Shown: positions 16,701-24,942, counted from the stretch's first letter. The stretch: 64,000 nt of DNA from Saprospira grandis (GCF_027594745.1 NZ_CP110854.1:868001-932000), one strand, 5' to 3'. Program-made: numbers and translations. The notes: generated by a model from the letters alone, not told the origin.

Positions 16701-17443
16701 GCATCTGCGCTCTCAAAAATGAGGGCCAAGGGATCTTCTAGCATAAAGCGCAATAAGACCTGAGCGGTAGCAAAAACATCTTTTTTGCAATAGACCTCAA
16801 TTCGGTCCAAATCGCCATCCTCCCAATAACTTCGGCCCACTTGGCTGCCATCAATATCATCTTTGGGGGTGGGAATACCAAAAAGGCCGCAAAGCAACTT
16901 GAGGGAAGTATAGGCCTTATAATCGCCAAATTTCCAGAGCGTCATGGTATCCAAAAAGTGATGCAGCTCCCAAGGCTTTTTGCCATAAATTTGAAGGGGC
17001 GCAGGCAAGGGCAAGCCCTGCACAATCATGCGGCGACAGATATAAGGCATATCAAATTCCTTAATATTATGGCCACAAACATATTGCTGCCCTCTGCGCT
17101 GAAAATACTTGCTCAGCATAGCCGAAAAATCTTGCAATAGGGCCTTTTCATCATCTCCATAAAAGGATTTGAGCCGAAGCTTATATTGCCCCTCCTCATT
17201 TTTAGTAAATACGCCCACCGTAATGCAGACAATTTTGCCAAATTCTGCATAAATACCTGCTTTTTCTGGATAATAATCCTCGGCAGTCATTTTTTCTTCT
17301 TCGGCCAAACGACGCTGTAAAGCCTCTGCTTTGAGCGCCCAGAGCTTTTGCATAGTTGGCGAAAGCTCGGCATAGCTAGCTGCGCCAGAAACTGTTTCAA
17401 TATCAAGCACTAAGGTATGCTCTAATATACTTTTAGGTAACAT
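16697..17443 (-). CDS. Predicted 3'-5' exonuclease, PolB-exonuclease-like
   Basis: A 248-residue DnaQ-fold protein of the family related to the proofreading domain of DNA polymerase B (DNA_pol_B_exo2). The three acidic motifs are visible: LVLDIETV (Asp14, Glu16), GHNIKEFDMPYICRR, and YCKKDVFATAQV. It probably removes nucleotides from DNA or RNA 3' ends; the biological role in Bacteroidetes is not established. It is convergent with rsmI. Repeat R7 begins upstream of its start region. Confidence 0.88.
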   Translation of the reverse strand: MLPKSILEHTLVLDIETVSGAASYAELSPTMQKLWALKAEALQRRLAEEEKMTAEDYYPEKAGIYAEFGKIVCITVGVFTKNEEGQYKLRLKSFYGDDEKALLQDFSAMLSKYFQRRGQQYVCGHNIKEFDMPYICRRMIVQGLPLPAPLQIYGKKPWELHHFLDTMTLWKFGDYKAYTSLKLLCGLFGIPTPKDDIDGSQVGRSYWEDGDLDRIEVYCKKDVFATAQVLLRFMLEDPLALIFESADA

Positions 17444-17487
17444 ATATTTTTTATTTTAGGAATATATTGCAGATTGGGCCAGAACAA

Positions 17488-17636
17488 GGCCTTTAGGCCG
17501 CAGTGGCCGAAGGCCAAATGGCCTAGCGATGTGGAGGGGTGGCCGAAGGCCAGACCGAGCCAGCTTGCTGGCGAAGGGCCGAGCGAAGAGCGAGCCCCGA
17601 AACGTAGCGCCCGCCGCAGGCGGGAGGCCCCAAAAC
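17488..17636 (-). repeat. Modular GC-rich repeat R7
   Basis: Minus-oriented copy whose GGGGC end lies 45 bp before the first TPM gene. Slot 1 is CCCGCCGCAGGCGGG and slot 2 is GCCAGCTTGCTGGC. It contains the constant CGAGC block with a variant spacer (GAAGAGCGAGC). The distal end reads GGCCTAGCGATGTGGAGG. Confidence 0.8.
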
Positions 17637-17680
17637 AACATAAGTCTATTTTTTTGTATTTTCTTTAGTTTTATAAAATT

Positions 17681-18577
17681 ATGCAAAAAACCTTACAATA
17701 TCTAATATTTTGTTTACTATTATGTTATAATTCATCCCTCTATGGGCAATATCCAGCACCGCCGCAGCCTGCTGAGTATGCGGTAGATTATGCCAATTTA
17801 TTGACAGCGGATGAAGAGCAGCAACTGGAAGTTTTTTTGAAGGCGGCTTATTCGAGGAATCGGGAAAAGATCCAGTTGGTGGTGGTTACGGTCCCCGATT
17901 TGGCGGGCCAAAACATCAAGGAATATGCAAATGGGCTGGCGAGAAGCTGGGGCATTGGCGATGCAGAGCGAAATGATGGCTTTTTATTCCTGATTGCAAA
18001 GGAGGAGCGGCAGGCGCGTTTGGAAGTGGGTTATGGTTTGGAGGAAAAGTACCCTGATTTGCTTTGCCAGCAGATTTTAGATCAGACGATTTTGCCCGCC
18101 TTCAAGGATGGCGATTATTTTAAGGGCGTTTGGGAAGGCAGCCAAAGTATTTTGGTTAAAGGCGGCTTTAAATTACCCCCTAATGGCTATCCAAATAAGG
18201 GTTGGAATCGGTCCTTAACGATTATGGCTATTCTCTTTTTTTCGGTAATTTTTCTAGTTGTTATTTTGGGTATTTATCAGGCCTTAAAGCGGCCTGAACC
18301 CGCTCCCAAACCGCCTAAAAAAGTTTCTCAAGAGCCTCTTAAACAGGGAATACAGCGAAAAAGAAAGCACAAACATCCGCATAAAAAACCCAAGAAGAAA
18401 AAGAACAATACAACAAAGCCCAAGGCAAACAGCTACCCCAAACAAGCGCAAAAAAAGCAGCGGCCTATCTATTCTGATTATTCGGATTATTCTGACTACT
18501 CGGACTACTCTGATTATTCGGACAGTAGTTTTGGTGGTGGCGATTTTGGTGGTGGCGGGGCCGATGGCTTTTGGTAA
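17681..18577 (+). CDS. TPM domain protein with Lys-rich and SDY-repeat tail (1 of 3)
   Basis: A 298-residue protein with a signal peptide (1-22), a TPM domain (about 28-165) and a transmembrane helix (178-199). A very basic segment (203-260, KRKHKHPHKKPKKKK) follows, then five tandem Ser-Asp-Tyr triplets (265-280) and a Gly-rich end GGGDFGGGGADGFW. TPM (YgcG-like) proteins usually end in a Gly-rich tail like GGGASGSW. The SDY block and Lys-rich linker are additions. The TPM domain has been linked to phosphatase activity in plants and to photosystem repair; its bacterial role is unclear. It is first of three tandem paralogues with 15 and 21 bp gaps. Confidence 0.85.
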   Translation: MQKTLQYLIFCLLLCYNSSLYGQYPAPPQPAEYAVDYANLLTADEEQQLEVFLKAAYSRNREKIQLVVVTVPDLAGQNIKEYANGLARSWGIGDAERNDGFLFLIAKEERQARLEVGYGLEEKYPDLLCQQILDQTILPAFKDGDYFKGVWEGSQSILVKGGFKLPPNGYPNKGWNRSLTIMAILFFSVIFLVVILGIYQALKRPEPAPKPPKKVSQEPLKQGIQRKRKHKHPHKKPKKKKNNTTKPKANSYPKQAQKKQRPIYSDYSDYSDYSDYSDYSDSSFGGGDFGGGGADGFW

Positions 18578-18592
18578 AACACAGACAGCCCT

Positions 18593-19411
18593 ATGAAAAA
18601 CATACTCCTTTTTTGTACTCTCTTTTTTGCCCTTCATTTGGGGGCGCAAGTTCCTAATCAGCGGCCCGATGCGCAGCAATACGTTTATGATTATGCTGAT
18701 TTATTGGCCCAAAAGGAGCGCAATGCCCTGCAGCATTATTTGGAGCGGGTTGCGGCTGCACAGGAAGTAGATCCTTTGATTGTGCTGGTCAAGCATTTGG
18801 GGAGTTCTACCGTTGAAGCCTACGCCTATACTTTGGCCACAAATTGGGGTTTGGGCAAAGAAAAGGCCAATGCCCTACTTATTTTAGTGAGTCGGGCCGA
18901 GCATCAATTGCGGATTGAGGTGGGGTCAAATTTAGCTGAGCCCTTGTCTTATGAAGTTTGCAAAAAAGTGATTGCGGACAAATTGAGCCCTGCCTTTAAG
19001 AAAGAAGAATACTACTTTGGTCTGCTAGAAAGTATGCAAGAGCTGCTAAAAAAAGGCGGTTTTCAGGCGCCCGATCCAGAAAAAATAGGCCTATCGACCA
19101 GAAAATCGAGAGAGGCAAATCTGATTTGGCGAATACTTTTTTATCTTTTGCTCATTGTTGCAGCTCTCTTTGCCTTTTTTACCTTATACGGCTGGGGCGC
19201 AGGCAAAGCCTCTGCAGTTAATCATCATGATTATAGCCGCAAAGGCAAGCAGGATAACTACCGATATAGAAGGCGAAGAAGATGGTATAAGGACCATAGC
19301 GATTACTCGGACTATTCGGATAGCGATCGTTTTGATTATTCCGATTATTCGGATAGTGATTCTTCCTCTGATAACTCCTTTTCTGGTGGCGGCGCCTCTG
19401 GCAGCTGGTAA
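18593..19411 (+). CDS. TPM domain protein with SDY-type tail (2 of 3)
   Basis: A 272-residue paralogue of the preceding gene with a signal peptide (1-19), a TPM domain (about 25-160) and a transmembrane helix (177-199). An Arg-rich stretch (YRYRRRRRWYK, 224-233) is followed by a degenerate SDY/SD block (236-257), ending SGGGASGSW, the classical TPM terminus. The TPM domain is more diverged than those of copies 1 and 3 (for example ATNWGLG in place of ARSWGIG). Only 15 bp separate it from copy 1, so it is probably in one operon. Confidence 0.85.
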   Translation: MKNILLFCTLFFALHLGAQVPNQRPDAQQYVYDYADLLAQKERNALQHYLERVAAAQEVDPLIVLVKHLGSSTVEAYAYTLATNWGLGKEKANALLILVSRAEHQLRIEVGSNLAEPLSYEVCKKVIADKLSPAFKKEEYYFGLLESMQELLKKGGFQAPDPEKIGLSTRKSREANLIWRILFYLLLIVAALFAFFTLYGWGAGKASAVNHHDYSRKGKQDNYRYRRRRRWYKDHSDYSDYSDSDRFDYSDYSDSDSSSDNSFSGGGASGSW

Positions 19412-19432
19412 AACTCTCTTAATTCTATTCCC

Positions 19433-20398
19433 ATGAAAAACTTTTCTCTTCTCTTTTTCTTTTTGCTGCTGGCTCTCTCGCCAGCCTTGGCCCAATATCC
19501 CGCAGCCCCCGATCCTGTTCGATATGTGACGGATCTAGGCAGTTTTTTAAATGAAGAGGAAGAGCTGCTGCTCGAACGCTACCTCCTAGAGGTCTACAAA
19601 CAAAATGAAGCGCAACTCCAAATTATTGTCGTTACGGTCCCCAACCTCCAAGGCCAAAGTATTAAGGAATACGCCAACGGCCTGGCCCGAAGCTGGGGCA
19701 TTGGCCAAAAGGGCAAAGACAATGGCCTGCTCATTCTGGCCACTAAAACCGAAAGAAAAACCCGCATCGAAGTAGGCTACGGCTTGGAGGGCAGCTTTCC
19801 AGATATCTTCTGCCAAAAGGTGGTCGATGAACAACTAGTCGCCAATTTCAAAAAAAGAAAGTTCTTTGATGGCTTTGCCTCCGCTGCCGATGCCCTGCTC
19901 GAAAAAGGCCTGTACAAGAGGCCTAATATGCAAGCTATCCTAGCTGCAGAGCAACAAATCCAAGAGCAAGAAAATGTAAAAAGAGGCGATGATAATCCCG
20001 GCCCAAACACCTATGACTATACGCCCAGCCCGCCCTCTAGACCGAAAAAAAACTCTTCTGGAGATAGAGCGGGTGCCACGTTTATCCTTATTGCCTTCTT
20101 TATCTTTATCATTTTTTTGATCATCAAACACGGATTCACTACAACCAATAGCAGCCGAGATTATAGCCGAAAAGGCCGAAACCGATACCGCAGCAAAAGC
20201 AGTAGCTATAAAGACTATTCCGATTACTCCGACAGTAGCAGTAGTACCACAGTCGTAAGCAGCTATTCTGACTACTCAGATTATAGCGATTATTCCGATT
20301 ATAGCGACTACTCTGACTATTCCGATTACTCTGATTATTCCGATAGTAGCTTCGGCGGTGGCGACTTTGGCGGCGGTGGTGCCGATGGAGATTGGTAA
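19433..20398 (+). CDS. TPM domain protein with long SDY tail (3 of 3)
   Basis: A 321-residue paralogue with a signal peptide (1-21), a TPM domain (about 26-162), a Pro-rich linker and a transmembrane helix (213-232). A basic stretch (RKGRNRYRSKSSSYK) is followed by two SDY blocks. The second has nine consecutive SDY triplets (about 278-304) and leads into SFGGGDFGGGGADGDW, almost identical to copy 1. The TPM segment QGQSIKEYANGLARSWGIG is very close to copy 1. The serines and tyrosines would be exposed on the cytoplasmic or periplasmic side depending on topology. Ends 13 bp before repeat R8. Confidence 0.85.
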   Translation: MKNFSLLFFFLLLALSPALAQYPAAPDPVRYVTDLGSFLNEEEELLLERYLLEVYKQNEAQLQIIVVTVPNLQGQSIKEYANGLARSWGIGQKGKDNGLLILATKTERKTRIEVGYGLEGSFPDIFCQKVVDEQLVANFKKRKFFDGFASAADALLEKGLYKRPNMQAILAAEQQIQEQENVKRGDDNPGPNTYDYTPSPPSRPKKNSSGDRAGATFILIAFFIFIIFLIIKHGFTTTNSSRDYSRKGRNRYRSKSSSYKDYSDYSDSSSSTTVVSSYSDYSDYSDYSDYSDYSDYSDYSDYSDSSFGGGDFGGGGADGDW

Positions 20399-20410
20399 GT
20401 TTTTTATTCT

Positions 20411-20612
20411 TTTTTTGGGGCTGCCCCTGCGGCCTACGGCCTTGGGTCGGGCCATTTACTTCGTCGAACTGGCGCCCCTTTGGGGCTGGTTGTCGCAGCT
20501 CGCAGGTCTGCTCGGCCCTGCAGGCTTTTTCGCTTTGCTTCAAAAGCCTTTGGTCTGCCGCCTTCGGCGGCCCTGCTACAGCCCCTCAGCCTGCGGCGCT
20601 CCGCGCCTGCTA
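20411..20612 (+). repeat. Modular GC-rich repeat R8
   Basis: It opens TTTTTTTGGGGCTGCCCC 13 bp after the third TPM gene. It has an accessory GAACTGGCGCC..GGGGCTGGTTGTC block, then the constant block. Slot 2 pairs AGGCTTTT with AAAAGCCT across a long loop. Slot 3 is GCCGCCTTCGGCGGC. The distal end is CTACAGCCCCTCAGCC plus a GGCGCTCCGCGCC hairpin. Confidence 0.8.
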
Positions 20613-20620
20613 GACCCAAG

Positions 20621-20654
20621 AAAGGGGCAAAACTTAGGTTTTGCCCCTTTTTTT
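20621..20654 (+). terminator. Rho-independent terminator
   Basis: A perfect 13-bp stem (AAAGGGGCAAAAC and its complement) with loop TTAG is followed by TTTT. It lies after repeat R8, so transcription from the TPM operon would read through R8 before ending here. Confidence 0.85.
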
Positions 20655-20719
20655 ATCAAAAAAATATAAGTTTCCATATAGGCTGGACAAAGCCGCTTTT
20701 TCTTTGCTCTTGCCAACTT

Positions 20720-20750
20720 TTGAAAGATTTAGTTTTTTTGCGTAGCTTTT
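20720..20750 (+). promoter_or_regulatory. Bacteroidetes-type promoter candidate for the CARF nuclease operon
   Basis: TTG at 20720-20722 is separated by 20 nt from TAGCTTTT at 20743-20750, matching the -33/-7 pattern. The first gene starts 15 bp downstream. The operon therefore probably has its own promoter, separated from the TPM genes by a strong terminator. Confidence 0.5.
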
Positions 20751-20764
20751 AGAAAAATTTAACC

Positions 20765-21817
20765 ATGAATACTGTAGTCTTACTTTTATCTAAACAGGCT
20801 TTGCCTAATCTTTCTTTTGTCAAATTACTCAAGGCCCAAAATAGCCCCATCCAACGCTATATCTTAATTGGGAGCGATTTTACAGAAAAAAACAAGTTTC
20901 ACCTCCACCTCATTGAGGCCCTAGGCCTAAAAGAAGGAGAATACGAACTCTGGAAAATAGATGCTGAGTCTTATGTTCAGGCCAAAAAAGACCTGGCTCA
21001 ACAACTGGCCCAAGCACAACATCAAGCCGCACAAAAGTTTTGGCTCCACCTTACCGGCGGTACCAAAATGATGGCCATGGCCGCCCAAGACAGCTTTAAG
21101 AAGCATAGCAAAACAACTAAATCAGTACAATTAGGAAGCTATTATATGCCTTTTGGCGGAAAAGTGCTGCATAAAATTTACCCTCAGGCAAAAAGCAAGA
21201 AAATTGCCCAGCTCGATTTTACACTTAAAGAGTATTTTGGCGCTTATGGCTACAAAATTAAACCTCAGGCCCCAAAACTTAGCCCCACTCAAGTAGAAGA
21301 AATCTGGACCCAACTACAAACAGACAACTTTGATAAAAGCCAAGCGATAAAAATGGCTAAGCTTCCAAAATCAGGCGACTTTTGGGAAGAGATTATCTAT
21401 AATTTTGTCAAACAAAAGTACCAACTCGAAGAACAGCAAATTGCCTGTGGACTTGAGTTTAAACCTCTCGATGGGAAAAAAAGAGGCAATGAAGATGGCA
21501 ACGAACTAGATATTGTCTTTCTTAAAAATGATCAGCTCTATATTATTGAGTGTAAAGCACTCAATGGCGAAGGAGAGGAACAAAAAAAATTCCCTGGCAA
21601 AACAATGGTCTACCCCGCTATTTATAAGGCCGCAGCCCTTAGCCAAAACCTTGGACTCAATGCCAATAATTTTCTTGCTGTAGCTTGTCCTATTAGTCCT
21701 ACTGCTAGTTCTAAAAAACGCATTAACGTTCTGGACAAAGAACAAAATGTACAAACCTTCTTTGCTCAAGAACTAGCCGAAACTATGGATATAGATAGCA
21801 TTCTAAAAATTAAATAA
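20765..21817 (+). CDS. CARF domain - PD-(D/E)XK nuclease, Card1/DUF1887 type
   Basis: A 350-residue predicted effector nuclease. The N-terminal Rossmann-like CARF domain (about 1-150) has the ligand-loop signature HLTGGTKMMAM (residues 95-105). The C-terminal domain (about 200-350) is a PD-(D/E)XK nuclease with GDFWEEIIYNFV and NELDIVFLKNDQLYIIECKA. The predicted metal ligands are Glu209/210, Asp249, Glu262 and Lys264. In known family members (Card1/Can2), cyclic oligoadenylate made by type III CRISPR Cas10 binds the CARF domain and activates DNA/RNA cleavage. All motifs are intact. It heads a three-gene operon (gaps of 18 and 0 bp). No CRISPR array or cas gene is in the window, so the activator source is unknown. 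Confidence 0.9.
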   Translation: MNTVVLLLSKQALPNLSFVKLLKAQNSPIQRYILIGSDFTEKNKFHLHLIEALGLKEGEYELWKIDAESYVQAKKDLAQQLAQAQHQAAQKFWLHLTGGTKMMAMAAQDSFKKHSKTTKSVQLGSYYMPFGGKVLHKIYPQAKSKKIAQLDFTLKEYFGAYGYKIKPQAPKLSPTQVEEIWTQLQTDNFDKSQAIKMAKLPKSGDFWEEIIYNFVKQKYQLEEQQIACGLEFKPLDGKKRGNEDGNELDIVFLKNDQLYIIECKALNGEGEEQKKFPGKTMVYPAIYKAAALSQNLGLNANNFLAVACPISPTASSKKRINVLDKEQNVQTFFAQELAETMDIDSILKIK

Positions 21818-21835
21818 AACAAAAAAACCTTTATT

Positions 21836-22198
21836 ATGTTCCTCAATTTATCTAATCACCCAAGCAGCCGCTGGAGCGGCAAACAACTGACAACGGCCCA
21901 ATCTTACGGAGATCTACAAGATCTCCCTTTCCCAAATATTCCTCCTGCTGCTAGCAGTGAGGAAGTGGAGCAGATGGCCGAAAACTATAAGAACAAAGTG
22001 CTGCAGCTCGCCCCAAAGATTGTCCATCTTATGGGCGAGATGACCTTTACGGCCTGCCTAGCCCGCAAGCTGCAAGCCGAAGGCTTGCAGTGTGTGGCCA
22101 GCACCACAGAACGCATTGTGTTAGAGGAAGAGGATGGAAGTAAGACCGTAAAGTTTAACTTTGTTCAATTTAGAACCTATCCGAATCTACTGGAGTAA
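21836..22198 (+). CDS. Small Rossmann-like protein, possible CRISPR-ancillary or ring-nuclease-like accessory
   Basis: A 120-residue protein starting 18 bp after the CARF nuclease. It begins with a short strand (MFLNLSNHPSSRWS), then DLPFPNIPPAASSEEVEQMA, then HLMGEMTFTACLARKLQ and QCVASTTERIVLEEEDG, ending in a strand KTVKFNFVQFRTY. The alternating strand-helix pattern suggests a small Rossmann-like fold. I recall similar small proteins beside CARF-domain effectors. A role in sensing or degrading cyclic oligonucleotides is therefore inferred from context and fold only. The stop codon is directly followed by the start of the next gene (TAAATG). Confidence 0.7.
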   Translation: MFLNLSNHPSSRWSGKQLTTAQSYGDLQDLPFPNIPPAASSEEVEQMAENYKNKVLQLAPKIVHLMGEMTFTACLARKLQAEGLQCVASTTERIVLEEEDGSKTVKFNFVQFRTYPNLLE

Positions 22199-22831
22199 AT
22201 GCCTATTATCTTAGAGCGAAAATCGGGAGTTTCCCAACTTTGGGTTTGGGAGCAAACAGAGCCTTTGGACCAACTAAAAGCCGCTTTGCCCCAAAGCCTA
22301 TTGGCCCGAACTCCCCAACAAGCGCAAGCCGCCCTAGCCTACTGTAGCAGCCGATTGCTGTTGCAGGAGGTGTTTGGACGGCCTGCGCTTTTGTCATTGA
22401 CAAAAGATGCCCAAGGCCGCCCTTTCATAAATGATAAAGCTATTTCAATTAGTCATTGTAAGGGCTTTTCGGCCCTGACGATGGCTGGCCCAAGGCCCGG
22501 CCTAGATGTAGAAGGTCCAAGAGGGGCCCAACTGGCCCGCATTGCCCATAAATTTATTCTGCCCGATAAATTACAGGCCCTGCAAGAACGGCCCAAAGAA
22601 GAATATCTAGAAGCCCTGGCCAATATCTGGTCGGCCAAAGAGGCTTTGTTTAAAGCCATGGGCGGAGGCGGCATCGATTTTAGGGAACATCTCTCTATTG
22701 ATTATCCCCCAGAAATGCTCCAACTGCCGGGCCGCTTTAGCGCCCGTTATCATGGTCCAAAAGGCCAAGTAGAATTTGCCCTAGAAGCCCTGCCCCTCCC
22801 CCAACAACATCGCCTGATTTGGTGCATCTAG
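22199..22831 (+). CDS. 4'-phosphopantetheinyl transferase superfamily protein
   Basis: A 210-residue enzyme predicted to move the phosphopantetheine arm from CoA to a Ser of a carrier protein. The Sfp-type motifs are present: SISHCKG (82-88), GLDVEG with Asp103 and Glu105 for Mg2+, and WSAKEALFKAMG with Glu148. Target carrier (fatty acid or secondary metabolism) cannot be told. The start abuts the stop of the preceding small gene without a gap, implying translational coupling. Whether its presence in a CARF operon is functional or incidental is open. Repeat R9 begins at the stop codon. Confidence 0.9.
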   Translation: MPIILERKSGVSQLWVWEQTEPLDQLKAALPQSLLARTPQQAQAALAYCSSRLLLQEVFGRPALLSLTKDAQGRPFINDKAISISHCKGFSALTMAGPRPGLDVEGPRGAQLARIAHKFILPDKLQALQERPKEEYLEALANIWSAKEALFKAMGGGGIDFREHLSIDYPPEMLQLPGRFSARYHGPKGQVEFALEALPLPQQHRLIWCI

Positions 22832-22977
22832 AGGAGCGAAGCGACTGGATGAGCGATGCGGAGCGGGTGGCCGAAGGCCAGACCAAGGGCGAAACGAAGT
22901 GAAGCCCGCAGGGCCGAGCAGACCTGCGAGCCCCGAAGCGTAGCGACCCGACCGAAGGGAGGGACAGCCCCAAAAAA
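22832..22977 (-). repeat. Modular GC-rich repeat R9
   Basis: A minus-oriented copy that begins directly after the phosphopantetheinyl transferase stop and ends CAGCCCCAAAAAA, 120 bp before aspS. Slot 2 pairs GGGC with GCCC around GAAACGAAGTGAA. Slot 3 is TGGCCGAAGGCCA. The constant GGCCGAGCAGACCTGC block is intact. Confidence 0.8.
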
Positions 22978-23097
22978 TCCCCCAAAAACAGCAGAATTTT
23001 ATCTTTGTTGCGCATTAAGCCCAGACAGATTTGAAAAAAGCCCAAAAAAAACGCATTTTGCGGCCGTTTTTCTACACTTTGAAAAGAATGTCAAGAG

Positions 23098-24888
23098 ATG
23101 TCTAAATATAGATCACATCATTGTAATGAATTGAATGCTAGCCACCTAGAACAAGAGGTGCGCCTAGCGGGTTGGGTGGCCGATATCCGCCACCTCAGTA
23201 AATCGCTGTCTTTTATTACGATTCGCGACCATTACGGCAAGACCCAATTGGTATTTTCTGAGGAACAAGGCCAGGCTTTTGAGCTCGCCCGCAGCCTCAA
23301 GCCCGAAAGTGTTATCCTTGTGAAAGGAATTGTGCGCTCTCGCGGAAAAGATGTGAACCCCGATATGGCCACCGGAGAAATTGAGGTGGAAGTGCAAGAA
23401 TTGACCATTGATTCTTTGGTGGAACAACTCCCTTTTCAGTTGCATGAGCAACCCAATGAAGACCTTCGCCTGAAGTATCGCTTTATCGACCTGCGCCGCA
23501 ATGAGCTGCAAGAAGCCCTCAAGTTGCGCTTTAAGTTGATGATGGAGATCCGTACTTTTTTGGCCCAAAAAGGCTTTTTGGAAATCCAAACGCCTATTCT
23601 CACCGCTTCTTCGCCCGAAGGTGCCCGCGATTATGTGGTGCCCTCTCGCCTTTATCCCGGCCAATTTTATGCCCTCCCTCAGGCCCCTCAGCAGTATAAG
23701 CAGCTGTTGATGTGCTCTGGTATTGATAAATATTTCCAGATTGCACCCTGCTTCCGCGATGAAAACGCCCGTGCAGACCGCTCTCCCGGCGAGTTCTATC
23801 AGCTGGATATGGAAATGGCCTTTATTGAGCAAGATGAACTTTTTGCCCTCCTCGAAGAGATGTACGAATACCTCTTGCCCAAGGTGACCAAAAAGAAAAT
23901 GCAGGAGTTTCCCTTCCCTCGGATCAAGTTCAATGACTCGATGGAGTGGTACGGCTCCGATAAGCCCGATATCCGCTTCGAGATGAAGATGAAGGAGCTC
24001 ACGCCCTTGTTTGAGCATTCTGGTTTTAAGGTCTATCAAGAGATGTTTAAGACGGGCCAAGTGGTCAAGGCTATTTTGGTAGAAGGTGGTGCCAGCCAAT
24101 CTCGTAAGTTCTTTGACAAGGCCCAAAAAGAGGCCAAGGAAAAAGGCGCTTTTGGTATCGGTTACCTACAATATAAGGATGGCGAAGTGAAAGGCTCTGT
24201 AGCCAAACCCCTCAGCGAAGAAGAAATTGCCGCTATTGCCGAGCAGATGGGCGCCAAAACTGGCGATGCCGTCATTTTAATGGCTGGCAGTCGCAATTTG
24301 GTCAATAAAGCCCTCGGACATGTCCGCGTTTGGGTGGCCCAACAAATGGGCTTGGCCGATGAAGATACCCTGGCCTTCTGCTGGATCGTGGATTTCCCCA
24401 TGTACGAGTATGATGAGGAAGCCGAAAAATGGGACTTCTCACATAACCCCTTCTCTATGCCTCAGGGCGAGATGGAGGCCCTAGATCAAGCCGCCGCTTC
24501 TGGCAATTATGGCGATGTCCTCGCCTACCAATACGATATTGTTTGTAATGGTATTGAGCTCTCTTCTGGCGCTATCCGTAACCACCGCCCCGACATTATG
24601 TACAAGGCTTTTGATATCGTTGGCTATAGCCGCGAGGTGGTCGATGAGCGCTTTGGCCACATGATCTCCGCCTTTAAATATGGTGCTCCGCCCCATGGGG
24701 GTATCGCTCCTGGCCTCGACCGTATGGTGATGATTTTTGCCGATAAGGAGAATATCCGCGAGGTGATTGCTTTCCCGCTCAACCAACAGGCCAAAGATCC
24801 CATGATGGGTTCTCCCGCGCCTATCATGCCCGAACAATGGGAGGAGCTACAACTTCAAGTGGTTCCCAAAAAAGAAGAGGCCAAATAA
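23098..24888 (+). CDS. aspS: Aspartyl-tRNA synthetase
   Basis: A 596-residue class II aminoacyl-tRNA synthetase of the long bacterial type. The N-terminal OB anticodon-binding domain covers about 1-110 (VRLAGWVADIRHLSKSLSFI). Motif 2 is FRDENARADR (219-228). The bacterial insertion (GAD) domain is at about 310-430. Motif 3 is GLDRMVM near the C-terminus. The start at 23098 gives MSKYRSHHCNELNA and fits the family. It is followed by a terminator and then repeat R10. A long antisense frame inside it is a coding shadow. Confidence 0.97.
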   Translation: MSKYRSHHCNELNASHLEQEVRLAGWVADIRHLSKSLSFITIRDHYGKTQLVFSEEQGQAFELARSLKPESVILVKGIVRSRGKDVNPDMATGEIEVEVQELTIDSLVEQLPFQLHEQPNEDLRLKYRFIDLRRNELQEALKLRFKLMMEIRTFLAQKGFLEIQTPILTASSPEGARDYVVPSRLYPGQFYALPQAPQQYKQLLMCSGIDKYFQIAPCFRDENARADRSPGEFYQLDMEMAFIEQDELFALLEEMYEYLLPKVTKKKMQEFPFPRIKFNDSMEWYGSDKPDIRFEMKMKELTPLFEHSGFKVYQEMFKTGQVVKAILVEGGASQSRKFFDKAQKEAKEKGAFGIGYLQYKDGEVKGSVAKPLSEEEIAAIAEQMGAKTGDAVILMAGSRNLVNKALGHVRVWVAQQMGLADEDTLAFCWIVDFPMYEYDEEAEKWDFSHNPFSMPQGEMEALDQAAASGNYGDVLAYQYDIVCNGIELSSGAIRNHRPDIMYKAFDIVGYSREVVDERFGHMISAFKYGAPPHGGIAPGLDRMVMIFADKENIREVIAFPLNQQAKDPMMGSPAPIMPEQWEELQLQVVPKKEEAK

Positions 24889-24908
24889 GCTGATTCAAAC
24901 ATAAATAT

Positions 24909-24942
24909 AAACGTCCGCTACCCTATAGTAGTGGGCGTTTTT
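24909..24942 (+). terminator. Rho-independent terminator after aspS
   Basis: An 11-bp stem with two G-U pairs (ACGTCCGCTAC against GTAGTGGGCGT) is followed by TTTTTG, 22 bp after the aspS stop. Confidence 0.7.

Noticed and set aside
18284..18679. Antisense frame with IRVVRII repeats over the TPM tails
   Set aside because: It is the reverse reading of the SDY codon repeats.
23164..24126. Long antisense open frame inside aspS (320 codons)
   Set aside because: It is opposite a fully conserved synthetase domain and has no protein family character; a codon-bias shadow.
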